A DNA stretch of 64,000 nucleotides. It comes from Acidobacteriota bacterium. GTDB taxonomy: Bacteria > Acidobacteriota > Blastocatellia > Pyrinomonadales > Pyrinomonadaceae. The position numbers were made by a program, and so were the translations under genes. Location of the stretch: the NCBI GenBank assembly GCA_025463135.1, contig JAOAPY010000043.1, positions 1-64,000 on the forward strand, read 5' to 3'. Shown here in pieces: positions 19,401 through 28,158 of this stretch; position 1 is the first letter of the stretch; each line of letters begins with the position of its first letter. The notes under the pieces are model-generated. The model was not told where the DNA came from. It made no database searches and was given only the letters and a program-made list of their open reading frames with translations.

Positions 19401-19667
19401 ATTACTAGCCGGTGCAGTGCCGGACGCAGCAAGAGCATGTTGTGCCAGCCGCGATGCAAGAACATTTAGAGTTAGACGTTTGATTCCAAACCAAGCTGCG
19501 GACGAGTTCACTACGCCGAGTTGAAAATCCGAAGCGGCTTCCGTTGAATTTGCAACAATGAGTATTTCAGTATCGGCGGGATAAGCTAGGACCCAGTTTC
19601 GAGCAGTTTGAAGGCGCGCGGCCGCATCACTGGAGACTTCGATTCGCTTTCTCGCGCTTTTAGTCAT
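16398..19667 (-). CDS. AddB-like nuclease subunit with Fe-S-type cysteines
   Basis: 1089 aa from the ATG at 19667; a longer in-frame form to 19718 would overlap the upstream gene. The N-terminus corresponds to the inactive helicase fold of AddB: the Walker A position reads ILIVANSTEAASD without a GKT. The C-terminal PD-(D/E)XK domain shows GSIDMVE and RVTDHKTGK with downstream YLQPLLYALACQ. A Cys in NYASCPYRFFLSAIL plus CNWCDFLAVC match the four-Cys Fe-S signature of AddB nucleases. The partner is the overlapping AddA-like gene. Confidence 0.88.
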   Translation of the reverse strand: MTKSARKRIEVSSDAAARLQTARNWVLAYPADTEILIVANSTEAASDFQLGVVNSSAAWFGIKRLTLNVLASRLAQHALAASGTAPASNLTFTAVVARAIHSLQSEGELSYFERVATRPGFPIAVAKTLEELRMNEVAADSIARLDRGGKDLAAIANLVEQELLESKLSDRAALYKAAIDSISSPENAPYAGLPLLLLDVAIRGRLESRLVQELAAGSPRVLATVPQGDERTVSSLEESFRCKRGNASATSGTNSLSLTKQHLFENSSPPITPLESSVTIQNWPGEPRECVEIVRGIQAEAERGVPFDQMAVLLNSPGEYRSHLEEAFSRAEIPAYFVRGTTAPDPAGRAMLALLACAADGLSAKRFAEYLSLGQMPAPAAKKDVESQWVAPIDELAASTTEAENSETANEIEDSDLVAEPEKSAVVDGALRAPARWERLLVDSAVIGGKDRWARRLEGLANEFRLRIEDVASEEEARVDSIRRDIRDLDALREYALPLIGRLADLPVKANWNEWLAHLRELAVNALRQPGGVMATLAELEPMGSVGPVDLYEVQLILEPRLHDLGVEPPKRRYGRVFIGPVDAARGLSFQVVFIPGLAERIFPRKIVEDPILPDVQRKDTELPTRRDRVEVERLALRLAIGAARDRVYLSYPRIDVQQSRPRVPSFYALEALRAAEGVLPGFEEIASRAESKTRARLGWPAPERPNAAIDEAEYDLALLANLVESNKEEATGAAHYLLTANTHLARALRARSRRWLRRWTPNDGLVDVDELGRESLAKHQFSARSFSATALQNYASCPYRFFLSAILRFNLRQEPAAIEVIDPLTRGSLFHETQFEVLTGLRAAGLLPLQAASLGKAFDLVDRGLGRLASDYEDRLAPAIPRVWHDGINSIRADLREWLRRMTDEHAWIPDKFELSFGLSDRGPREADPASVADPVGIIGDLKLRGSIDMVERQGDRFRVTDHKTGKARADKETIVGGGKYLQPLLYALACQELLDGRVESGRLYYCTADGGYEERVVTLDEENLHILNTVLIAIRQGLADAFLPAAPDDDACNWCDFLAVCGTFEETRTRIKPRDRLVQLKALRDLP

Positions 19668-19704
19668 GAGAACTCGGATTGCTCGACTACAGGGTAAAGG
19701 ACGT

Positions 19705-22575
19705 TCACGCGCCGTCAATGCTAAGGTTAAAACTTAGCTCTTCTGAAATAGCAGTAGGCAACTGTACGGCGCAACTCGACTCCGGCGTTATCAACCGAGC
19801 AACCGCATCCTGTCCCATTACTACGCGAAACCACCTCTCACGATCTGACATCACTCGATACTGCCGTTCGTCGGCTGTGCCTGCCAGGTATGGGAGATAC
19901 ACAACTATAGACTCCTTGCCTTCGGCTTTGCAGCCCAGCCGGTCAATACGTCCGGTACGCTGTTCGATGTTGCTCGGGTTCCAGGCTAGATCGTGGTGAA
20001 TAACGTGCCGGCAAAATCGCTGCAAGTCGACGCCCTCTCCCATCACTTCACTGCAAACAAAAATATCAGGGAAGAATGGAGTATTAAACGCTCGCATCAA
20101 GCGGGCCCGTGTTTCGCGCTTAGTCGTGCCGGTGGCTACCTGCACGTTGGCGAGCGTGAGTTTGTCACGATGAACATCGGTATTGCCATCCTCATCATCG
20201 GAAACTCCGATGGTTCCTGTTTCAGTTTTCAATGCCGCTTCCAAATAAGGCTCGCGCTCTGACTCAGAACATTGCTGAGTTAAGAAATCAATGAAGTTAT
20301 CAAAGCGCTCGCGCCAGGACCCTGCAGATCCCTCGACGTGATCCAAGGTTCTCGCCACCGCCTCGGCTGGCTTGATTCGATCAACGTCCGCTAGTGGAAA
20401 ACACCTAATTAGCGTGGTAGAAACGCGCATAAAGCGACGCATCACGGTTATGAGAGACTCGCGTTGCTCGTCAGACATCTCAACTTTATCAAGTGAAGCA
20501 AAATGCCGTTGCACAATCTTGCGGAGTGCACGATCAAGTGCTTTCCTACCGGGCGAATCAACATCGTCAAAGAAACGTTTTCGTATTCTCTCGAGGAGCC
20601 GCTCGACGTCGCCGTCGTTAATATCCTGGCCCGCAATCCGCAGTGCGTTTCGTGCGCGCACAGCTATGCGTCGCTCAATTTCATCGCTGATATGAATGCG
20701 TAGCGCGCGGCAGGTATGCCGATAAAACGCGAAAACAAGTACCTTCTCACCCCCCTCCCACAGATCGACAACCCTTCGCACCGTTGCAGAGATTTTTGGA
20801 TGGCCCGCACCACTTGTGCGTTCCAGCGCACTGTCAAATTCAGTTAGGTACCAGCGAGAGTGTGACAGGTCTGCCAGCCTGGAGGCGGCCTCCTCTTGTT
20901 CATCCAATCCAGCTTCCTTACTTTTCCGAGTAAATCGAAATGCCTCGTAGGAGGAACAGAGCGCTTCACCCAGCACATCCTTGCTGGGACGGGCTGCACT
21001 TCGCGCCGCGAGAAAGAAAGGCAGCAATTGCCCGGATGGGATTGTCAGGCCTCCTGTTTTCTCAAGTACGTCGATTGCGGCGCCATCTAATCGTTCGCGA
21101 CGACTAATCTCCGTATGTGGCCAACATGGAGTCTTGTTGTGTCGCACTATCCAGGGTCCCAAAGCTTTCTCTGCCCACTGTCGACTACTCTTTGCCGCTT
21201 CGTAAGCATCTACTACCGCGCTTTGATGATTAGTGAGAGATTCTCGCGGAGAACCAAGGAGAGACTTCCACCACAAGTCAACGTCATTGTCGACATCACA
21301 ATCTTCCGGCCGCAAGCAACTCCAACGTCGCTGCAATGCAATCGCGCTACGTTGGCTCGCGGTTAAACGCTCTCCCAAATTGTCTAGGGACTGTTGAAAA
21401 GCTTCGCGACTACCCAACTCAAGAGGTTCCCAACGTATTCCTCCGAACCTTTCCAGAACGCTCACCAGTTCATGATGTCCAAGTTGAAATGGCGTCGCAG
21501 TAAGGAAGAGCATTCGGTCAAAGGCATTTGCCATTGCTCCATCGCCGGTGTGCAGGTCGCGTTTTGAGTCTGGCGACTGGAGTTGGCGGGCGAGGGCCGT
21601 ACCAGGATTCTTCAGATGGTGCGCTTCATCAAGGACCAAAAGCGGCGACCGCCAGCGCGTCTGGGCAAGAACTGCATTCCAAAGCGTTTTCTCGACTTTC
21701 AGCAACGTTCTGCGCGCATCACTGATTCGCTCCGATAACCGCTCGCTTGTTCGCAATGGCATCTCTGCCAGCGCCTCCGCGATTGGCCTCAGATCAATCC
21801 TGCTGATCGCTCTACTCACCGATTTCGGAACAGGATCGTCTTGTAACTGGCGCCGTTCGTCTCGAAGCGTCGCGTTGTAAATGTCTTTCCAAGCTTCAGG
21901 ACCTGTTTGCAAGAGTTTCCGCCATAGCTCATCTCCCCAACCGTGAGCACGCTCTTCACCAATCGCCCACAGTAATTCACCCAGGAATCGAGGAATGTGT
22001 TTCTTAACTTGAATGAGTTTGTTCGCGTTGCCGCGAGCATGGCGCCGCAGAGCTTCCGCAATTAGCGACAGCCGAACCCACTTGTCTGACTGACTCCGAC
22101 TCATCGCGCCTTGGGCGAGAAAGATAAAGTGACAGCGCTCACGCGGTGAATCATCTAGCAATTTCATTAGATCCACGCTATGACGGGCCACTCCATATCG
22201 AACCGCTGTCGGACGTCTTAACTCCTTTAGTGTTGCTTCGCCTCTCTGTACAGGTTCGCGATCCTCAAGGTACAGACCGCAAAAAGCATTAAGGTCCTGG
22301 ACCCACTTATCGATAAGGTTAGCCGGTACCATGACAACTACTGGACCAGTCTTTTTTCGAACAGCGACGCCATAGGCACACCCCAATGCAACAAACGTCT
22401 TTCCCATGCCCACTTCATCGGCCAGGATTACCCCCGGCTGACGACGAAGCCGTCGCATAATCTCTTCCACCTCTCTCCGTTGCCGCCTTTGATCAGCTTC
22501 AGGCACCCGCTCGTTTATTCGAGTGCCCAAGACCAATTCGGATGGAATATCGAATAATCTTTCTATCCGTGACAT
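19705..22575 (-). CDS. SNF2/RapA-type helicase (DrmD/DpdE-like)
   Basis: 956 aa superfamily 2 ATPase. Walker A is DEVGMGKT (53-60), motif II is LLVLDEAHHLKN and motif III is FLTATPFQ. The C-terminal RecA lobe has VLVFAFYRHTCRALRIHI, FVCSEVMGEGVDLQ and QRTGRIDRLG. This layout resembles RapA and the SNF2-like proteins of defence systems such as DrmD (DISARM) and DpdE. The start overlaps the PLD gene's stop by 13 nt. I infer a DNA or RNA translocase working with the adjacent PLD nuclease. Confidence 0.87.
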   Translation of the reverse strand: MSRIERLFDIPSELVLGTRINERVPEADQRRQRREVEEIMRRLRRQPGVILADEVGMGKTFVALGCAYGVAVRKKTGPVVVMVPANLIDKWVQDLNAFCGLYLEDREPVQRGEATLKELRRPTAVRYGVARHSVDLMKLLDDSPRERCHFIFLAQGAMSRSQSDKWVRLSLIAEALRRHARGNANKLIQVKKHIPRFLGELLWAIGEERAHGWGDELWRKLLQTGPEAWKDIYNATLRDERRQLQDDPVPKSVSRAISRIDLRPIAEALAEMPLRTSERLSERISDARRTLLKVEKTLWNAVLAQTRWRSPLLVLDEAHHLKNPGTALARQLQSPDSKRDLHTGDGAMANAFDRMLFLTATPFQLGHHELVSVLERFGGIRWEPLELGSREAFQQSLDNLGERLTASQRSAIALQRRWSCLRPEDCDVDNDVDLWWKSLLGSPRESLTNHQSAVVDAYEAAKSSRQWAEKALGPWIVRHNKTPCWPHTEISRRERLDGAAIDVLEKTGGLTIPSGQLLPFFLAARSAARPSKDVLGEALCSSYEAFRFTRKSKEAGLDEQEEAASRLADLSHSRWYLTEFDSALERTSGAGHPKISATVRRVVDLWEGGEKVLVFAFYRHTCRALRIHISDEIERRIAVRARNALRIAGQDINDGDVERLLERIRKRFFDDVDSPGRKALDRALRKIVQRHFASLDKVEMSDEQRESLITVMRRFMRVSTTLIRCFPLADVDRIKPAEAVARTLDHVEGSAGSWRERFDNFIDFLTQQCSESEREPYLEAALKTETGTIGVSDDEDGNTDVHRDKLTLANVQVATGTTKRETRARLMRAFNTPFFPDIFVCSEVMGEGVDLQRFCRHVIHHDLAWNPSNIEQRTGRIDRLGCKAEGKESIVVYLPYLAGTADERQYRVMSDRERWFRVVMGQDAVARLITPESSCAVQLPTAISEELSFNLSIDGA

Positions 22576-24668
22576 TCTTCCAACACTCTTTCCCAGAAAC
22601 GAATCAGATCTTCCGCAATTCGGTGACGTTGCGGCTCGATCAGGGAGCGAAGCTTACTCGCTAGCGAGCCGAGAAAAGGACGGTATTCTTTCTTAAACTC
22701 AGATTCAGATAAGGAGCCTTCGGCCGGCTGATACTTCACTTCACGCAGCACGATAAGGAAATCAACGAGAGTCAATACTCCCTCATCGATTGGTCCATCG
22801 GCAGTTACGACCTCACGCACCAGGCGGTCCGCCAACGGCTCAACACCCAACAAACCTCGCAGCCTCCATTCCAACGCCAGACGACCGTAGACAGGCCGTT
22901 CCAAATTGGCGCGAAGCTGTGCGAGGATCCGCGCCCGTCGACGGACCCGATGCAGAAACGTAGCCTGCAGGTCATATCGCCGAAGTGGATCCAAGTCTAT
23001 CGGGGTCGCCGAGTCGAGATCGGCATCAAAACCTTCAGGTGGTTGTTGCTCTTTAGCCCAGGCACGGAACGCCGCGCTAGGATCGGCTGCCGCGATAATC
23101 AATAGCATGTCATCGGCGGTCATGTTCTCCAGTTCCGCGGGTGGCGGCAGTGCCTGACTATCTTCGACATTGAGTGACAAGAAGGCCTCTCCTTCAGCCC
23201 ACCTCACCAACAGTCTCGGCGGTGGTTGAACTTCCTTCCATGCAAGTTCGACTACGGCTGCGCTGCTTCTTTCTCGCCAGCCTCCGGCCACTAGCAATTC
23301 TCGCTCTCCCGATCCGGTCACGTAAATTTGCCATTCTTCAGGCAGACGATCAGAGTCGAGATGTAGAATGATTACGCGTTCGTCACCCGCTCGATATGTC
23401 GCCGAAAGAAATCCTGCAGGTAACAACGGGGCCTTCGCCGTTTCTTCCTCGTCGAGTTCTGGTCTAGGACCCAGCCACTCCGCGGATTCTGGATCGAGAA
23501 CCTGCTCCATCTCGGGCCAAACCGAGTCCAGTTGCACTGCCTCACCTTTATTCGTCACGCGATTTACAACGGTGAGAAGATTTGCCTCGGCATTACGGTA
23601 CCGATCCACGCCCATGCCGGCACAAGTGAAATTGGACGAGCCAATCATCAGGGCGGAGTAATGCTCTGAGTGAAACGCTACCAGTTTGGCGTGCCATGGG
23701 CGCGAGTTCTTATCTCCGTCAAGCGCCGGCAGCATCTCGACTGTCACATCGCCTTGATAGGACAACGGTATAAGGAGGAGAGATTTTGGCGCGGCGAGAC
23801 GCGGCAAGGCAGATGGGTCACTATCGCGGATTGCGGGAACGCAGAATGCGAGTTTCCGTCGCACGCCGCGCGCCATAAATTTGCACAATGCCGCCGTTAC
23901 TCGACTTGATTCATCATAGACATCGAAGAATGGTGAAGCGATCCAGGCAGTACTCGGTGAGGACCCGCGACTCCGGCAAACCTGAATCGCTTGTTCGAGA
24001 CTACTCTGCGCTGGCTGTGCTGGTTCCACAGATGGAAGTGTAAAAACGAGTTGTCGCCGGATGGGCTGACGCTGCCTGTTTGGTTTCCACTCACCAATCA
24101 GTCTTTCTATCTGATCTAGAAACGATTGAGCTCGTTGAACTTCAGGCAGCCGATCGCTGGCGCCAGGAACAAGTCCGAGTAGGCTTCTCAGGAATCCTGT
24201 TGCCTGCGTGAATATCTCGACATTTCCATCGGCCGGCGTAAGATCAACGCTGCCGGCAATCTCCTGATTAAACCTATAACCAAATTCCGTGAGATTAGCC
24301 GATGCAACCATGATGCGCACGTGGTGATTCCAAGCAAGCAGGCTAAGCTTAGAGTGCTGTTTGCCCGATCTGAGCCGCACCCGCAACACATCCCAGCGTA
24401 GTGAGTGTTCAACTCCACCCTGCGTGTGATCCACCAATACGCCGGCGTAGACACCACCTAGCCGGGACTCACGCTCGAGAAGGAACGCGAGATCCTCGCG
24501 GTCCGGCTCGGATTCAATGTCAAGAAAACGGCCAAGGCACTGTTCATCAAAGAGGCCGGGATCAAAAGTATAAGTGGAAGCAAGGCAACCGATCGGATCG
24601 CCTGCATCTTGCGGCGGCCGCCACAGATCAAGCATGGCTCCGCTGACGGATGTCTTGCGCTTGCTCAT
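22563..24668 (-). CDS. Phospholipase D-like (Tdp1-type two-HxK) protein
   Basis: 701 aa with two PLD half-sites: HSKLSL (H105, K107) followed by ASANLTEFGYRFNQE, and HAKLVA (H326, K328) followed by GSSNFTCAGMG and an NAEANLL element. The HxK followed by an S/N-rich stretch is the active-site pattern of PLD-superfamily nucleases and Tdp1. The C-terminal 330 residues are unassigned. In DISARM and Dpd, PLD proteins (DrmC, DpdK) sit beside SNF2 and DEAD helicases, as here. ATG overlaps the upstream stop (ATGA). Confidence 0.83.
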   Translation of the reverse strand: MSKRKTSVSGAMLDLWRPPQDAGDPIGCLASTYTFDPGLFDEQCLGRFLDIESEPDREDLAFLLERESRLGGVYAGVLVDHTQGGVEHSLRWDVLRVRLRSGKQHSKLSLLAWNHHVRIMVASANLTEFGYRFNQEIAGSVDLTPADGNVEIFTQATGFLRSLLGLVPGASDRLPEVQRAQSFLDQIERLIGEWKPNRQRQPIRRQLVFTLPSVEPAQPAQSSLEQAIQVCRSRGSSPSTAWIASPFFDVYDESSRVTAALCKFMARGVRRKLAFCVPAIRDSDPSALPRLAAPKSLLLIPLSYQGDVTVEMLPALDGDKNSRPWHAKLVAFHSEHYSALMIGSSNFTCAGMGVDRYRNAEANLLTVVNRVTNKGEAVQLDSVWPEMEQVLDPESAEWLGPRPELDEEETAKAPLLPAGFLSATYRAGDERVIILHLDSDRLPEEWQIYVTGSGERELLVAGGWRERSSAAVVELAWKEVQPPPRLLVRWAEGEAFLSLNVEDSQALPPPAELENMTADDMLLIIAAADPSAAFRAWAKEQQPPEGFDADLDSATPIDLDPLRRYDLQATFLHRVRRRARILAQLRANLERPVYGRLALEWRLRGLLGVEPLADRLVREVVTADGPIDEGVLTLVDFLIVLREVKYQPAEGSLSESEFKKEYRPFLGSLASKLRSLIEPQRHRIAEDLIRFWERVLEECHG

Positions 24669-26020
24669 GTGAGGTCGCTATGGAAGCGTTGGATGGGCAC
24701 GCTCCTGTAATCATGAAGATACTTGTTCGGTTGAATATCGCGTCTTTTCTCACGATAGGCATGTCGCATGTAGATACGATCCGGGCCAAGTCGATCGAAC
24801 CAGGACCTCTTACCATTGGCAGATTTGCCGCGCTGAATCTCTTCGTGATGCGCGCACAGAGCCAAGGCGCAAGCGCCGGCATCGATCGGCTCTGCAAAAA
24901 CCCCAAATCGATCATCGAAGAGATTCTGAGCCGACACGCTGGTTATCTTTATTTCACCAAGGGCATGATGTGCCGTCGCGAATCGCTTGTGTAAATCTTT
25001 CACGCTTTGTAGAAAATCGGGATCATTGGCGATAGCAGTGACTTCGAACCCACGCGCATCAAGGCTGGTTGCCGCAGCTCTCATGAGATCAAATGCATCT
25101 TGTAAGGAACGAGCGAATGCTTCATAACTTCGAATCGCGTGTAAGAGTGAAGCACACGCCGGCTCGCGCTCTTCCAGTAAGTCGTGCAACGACTCTTCCG
25201 GTAACTCTCTATTCTCTGACTGTGAAAGGAGTTCCCAGATGGTTGGTAAAACTCCCAGTCGTCGATCGCTATCGGCAGTTAGCAGATTGCGCAGGGATCG
25301 TTTCTCTTGAAACTTGGCACGGGCGGGTGCGAATGCCTCCGCCAACTCCGTCCATGCTTCATTTGTCCAATTTGGTTTCGTGCGAGGCGGCTTCTCATTG
25401 AGACTGCGTCTTACTGCTGCAGTCCATCTCGAGAGAATTGGTTTAGTCTCACTCAGCCCACGTAGTCCTAAACCACGCGCCCAGGCGTCGACTAACCCCG
25501 CGGCATTCGGACCCGCACCGAGGTGCACATCTACAATTCCGAGGCGTATGGCCAGCCGTTTGTAAACGCCATGAAAGCCAAAAATTCGAGGTGTCTTTAA
25601 ATAACTTCGGGAGTCAAGATACCCATGTTGATTAAGCGCACGCCGCGCGACCAATGTCCCCGGTATTCCCCAAATCCCCGGATCTTCTCCTTTGGTTCGA
25701 ATCAACGCTTCTACAACTAGCCACTCCCACAGAAGGTAAGGCGAAGCATCACGAAGTTCTGGTTTGTCCTCAAGGTCTTCGGTTACGAGCGAACCTACAG
25801 CCATCGCGGTAAGAAAACGAATTCGTTGCATCCGTTCCCGCACACCCGGCACTAGTTGCACGGCTAACTGGTCGGCAATCTGATAAAGTCCCAGCGGATC
25901 AAGCGTACCCTCGCTCGCGCCTGGAGGATCGTAGCTGGAAAGAAATGGGAAGGCGGAGAACATGTGCTTTTGATCCATCGACGTTGTTACCAGTCCTTCA
26001 GGGTACTCATGGATCACCAT
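24665..26020 (-). CDS. Unknown 451-aa protein, operon partner of PLD and SNF2 genes
   Basis: I do not recognise the family. The protein is mainly helical and basic, with no membrane segment. The N-terminal half contains WEWLVVEALIRTKGEDPGIWGIPGTL; the C-terminal quarter contains ALALCAHHEEIQRGKSANGKRSWFD and a Tyr/Arg-rich end. The order 702-aa UvrD gene, this gene, PLD gene is tight (28-nt gap before, 4-nt overlap after), so an integral role in the system is likely. Confidence 0.65.
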   Translation of the reverse strand: MVIHEYPEGLVTTSMDQKHMFSAFPFLSSYDPPGASEGTLDPLGLYQIADQLAVQLVPGVRERMQRIRFLTAMAVGSLVTEDLEDKPELRDASPYLLWEWLVVEALIRTKGEDPGIWGIPGTLVARRALNQHGYLDSRSYLKTPRIFGFHGVYKRLAIRLGIVDVHLGAGPNAAGLVDAWARGLGLRGLSETKPILSRWTAAVRRSLNEKPPRTKPNWTNEAWTELAEAFAPARAKFQEKRSLRNLLTADSDRRLGVLPTIWELLSQSENRELPEESLHDLLEEREPACASLLHAIRSYEAFARSLQDAFDLMRAAATSLDARGFEVTAIANDPDFLQSVKDLHKRFATAHHALGEIKITSVSAQNLFDDRFGVFAEPIDAGACALALCAHHEEIQRGKSANGKRSWFDRLGPDRIYMRHAYREKRRDIQPNKYLHDYRSVPIQRFHSDLT

Positions 26021-26048
26021 AAGGCGGCGCCCAGGCAGAGGCCGCTGC

Positions 26049-28157
26049 CTACGCTGATGCTGGCAGGAACCGTAGGAACGGGCTGGGGCTGCCGAAAGAG
26101 GTAATGATCAATCTGTCACGGGCTCGCGTAGCTGCGACAAACAGGAGACATCTTTCTCTGACATCGTTTTCAGTTCTCGCAGTGGCGTCATCTTTGAAAG
26201 ACGGGGACCAACGCGGCAGCACTCCGTCGTTCATTCCGGCTAAGAGTATGCAGGGGAATTCCAGCCCTTTAATGCGGTGCATCGTGGACAACCGAATGCC
26301 GGGAGTTTCTTCCTCGTCAGCGTTGCCCAGTACGTAAAAGGGAATGCTCATTTCTTGCATGAAAGACTTATAGGTCTTCACCGCAGCGTTACTTCTCGCT
26401 ACAATGCACACGTTCTCTGGTGAGCGCTCCTCAAGCAACACTCTTATCGTCTTTTTGACAAAGTCACCCTCCGCCTCCGCAGTTTCAAAGTGACTCACCT
26501 CCGGTGTCGGCCCGGAAAGCAGTGATATGTATCCGTTGAGGTCGTCGCTCCCACCGTCGAGATTGTCGAAGTCGGTTTTCCCGAGCAGTTTGACCGCCCA
26601 GTCGCGGATTTGCTCGGTTGTTCGGTAATTTATGTTCAGCCTGCTGATCCTACCGAGCACGTCAATGCCACACTTTCCCAGAACTGACTTTCGGTCATAG
26701 ATGCGCTGGTGGGCGTCACCTACCATAAAAAGGTCATTGGGACCTTCGCGTACTAACCGCCGTATAAGTCGGAGCTCCTCGGGATGCAGATCCTGCGTCT
26801 CGTCGACGACCACAGCGCGGTACGGAAGAACTGGCTTGTTTTTTTCCAGGTAAATGCGTGTATCTCTGATCACGTCGAGCCAGTCACATTTGCCCGACGC
26901 ATTGATAATCTCCTGAAAACGTTCGAACACCTGCCAGATTCGTGCGCGGTCGGGTCTTGGAAGCGCCTTGCTGCTTCCGACGCGTGAGAACCGCAGATAC
27001 TCGTCTTTGCTCCTTATATCATTTGCTCTAACGATGCGTTCCCATTCTTGCCGAATGAAAGCCACGTCCCAGACCTGCGCACCGCAGTCTTCTACAGCTT
27101 GCTGCCAAGCCAGTCGTAGATCATCTTCGTTAACGATTTCAAACTTGGCCCCCATGCCACGCATGAAACCAACAGCCCATGAGTGAAGATTGGTGACTTC
27201 GATTCTTGAGGCATAGCTTCCACACAAACTTTTAACATTCTGTTCGACGTTTTTCGCCAAGTTGATGGAATAAGTCACGAACAGGACACGGTCTTCCGAC
27301 GCGGGAAAAACGCGAGACGCCAGGTATTTGGCACGGTGCATGGCTACAATGGTTTTACCTGTACCCGCGCCTCCAAGCACTAATGCTGGTCCTGAGAAGT
27401 TCGCATTCACTAAATAGACTTGGCTGGGGTGAAGGAAAACTCTCCACTTTTCCAAAGGCGCGTCGAGCATCGCGGATAAGTCGTATTGCGACTCAACCGT
27501 GGTAAACCTCCGACGCGTGTCTGGATTTTGTAGCGCCTTGTCAAAGTCTTCAGTATCGATCTTCTCCGTGGGCGCTGTCCTGAGTGCCGCACGCACTTCG
27601 TCGGGAGGAACGCCTTCGGATAACCATATCAGGGCCTCTGCAGCCTCGGTAGGGATGTGCTGCGTCAACGCAAGCATTTCTTCTTTTGTTCGCACAGCGC
27701 GCACCGTGGGAATCAACACCCTTGGCACGCCGAATGAGAGTAGAAGCTTGGAGCTAAACTGCGGGAGCAATCCGTGCTGGCTCGGTTCCGACGGGCGGCT
27801 GATTGGTACGATAGTTTCAACGGCTGAGACGCTATACACCTGCAAGGCGCCCGTAGATGGATTAATCTCGAAACTCTTATCCTTGGCCCAGGCCATCGCC
27901 TCGTCATGGTGGTCCACCCAAACCAGCACGTAGACATCGCCGGTTTCGGGGTGCAGGACAATTGCCCGGTAGCTTAGACTGATCCGAACTGTGCGGACCC
28001 TCTTGTCTTTCACCCCGTGGATCTTCTCGTAGTTAATGCTTGGGGCTTTCGGGTTGGTACGGAACTTCTCAGTGAATTCTCGGACCTTCTTCTGCTGCGA
28101 GAGGGGGATCCGCGCCAAGGAGTTAAGGAAATCCACCGATAGCGCTACCGTCGGCAT
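26049..28157 (-). CDS. RelE-like domain fused to UvrD-type helicase
   Basis: 702 aa. Residues 1 to about 95 resemble a RelE/ParE fold (FLNSLARIPLSQQKKVREFTEKF, KRVRTVRISLSYRAIV, DVYVLVWVDHHDEAMAWA). The remainder is a UvrD/PcrA-type helicase: Walker A GGAGTGKT (262-269), VVDETQDLHPEE, MVGDAHQRIYDRK, LSTMHRIKGLEFPCILL and LFVAATRARDRL. No nuclease domain follows. A purine-rich AAGGAAG precedes the ATG, which begins 1 nt after the preceding stop. The RelE-like part may be a nucleic-acid-binding module rather than a toxin, since no antitoxin gene is adjacent. Confidence 0.83.
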   Translation of the reverse strand: MPTVALSVDFLNSLARIPLSQQKKVREFTEKFRTNPKAPSINYEKIHGVKDKRVRTVRISLSYRAIVLHPETGDVYVLVWVDHHDEAMAWAKDKSFEINPSTGALQVYSVSAVETIVPISRPSEPSQHGLLPQFSSKLLLSFGVPRVLIPTVRAVRTKEEMLALTQHIPTEAAEALIWLSEGVPPDEVRAALRTAPTEKIDTEDFDKALQNPDTRRRFTTVESQYDLSAMLDAPLEKWRVFLHPSQVYLVNANFSGPALVLGGAGTGKTIVAMHRAKYLASRVFPASEDRVLFVTYSINLAKNVEQNVKSLCGSYASRIEVTNLHSWAVGFMRGMGAKFEIVNEDDLRLAWQQAVEDCGAQVWDVAFIRQEWERIVRANDIRSKDEYLRFSRVGSSKALPRPDRARIWQVFERFQEIINASGKCDWLDVIRDTRIYLEKNKPVLPYRAVVVDETQDLHPEELRLIRRLVREGPNDLFMVGDAHQRIYDRKSVLGKCGIDVLGRISRLNINYRTTEQIRDWAVKLLGKTDFDNLDGGSDDLNGYISLLSGPTPEVSHFETAEAEGDFVKKTIRVLLEERSPENVCIVARSNAAVKTYKSFMQEMSIPFYVLGNADEEETPGIRLSTMHRIKGLEFPCILLAGMNDGVLPRWSPSFKDDATARTENDVRERCLLFVAATRARDRLIITSFGSPSPFLRFLPASA

Positions 28158-28158
28158 T

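Noticed and set aside
26049-28157. Stand-alone RelE toxin-antitoxin pair
   Set aside because: The RelE-like region is continuous with the helicase in one frame and no antitoxin gene is adjacent.
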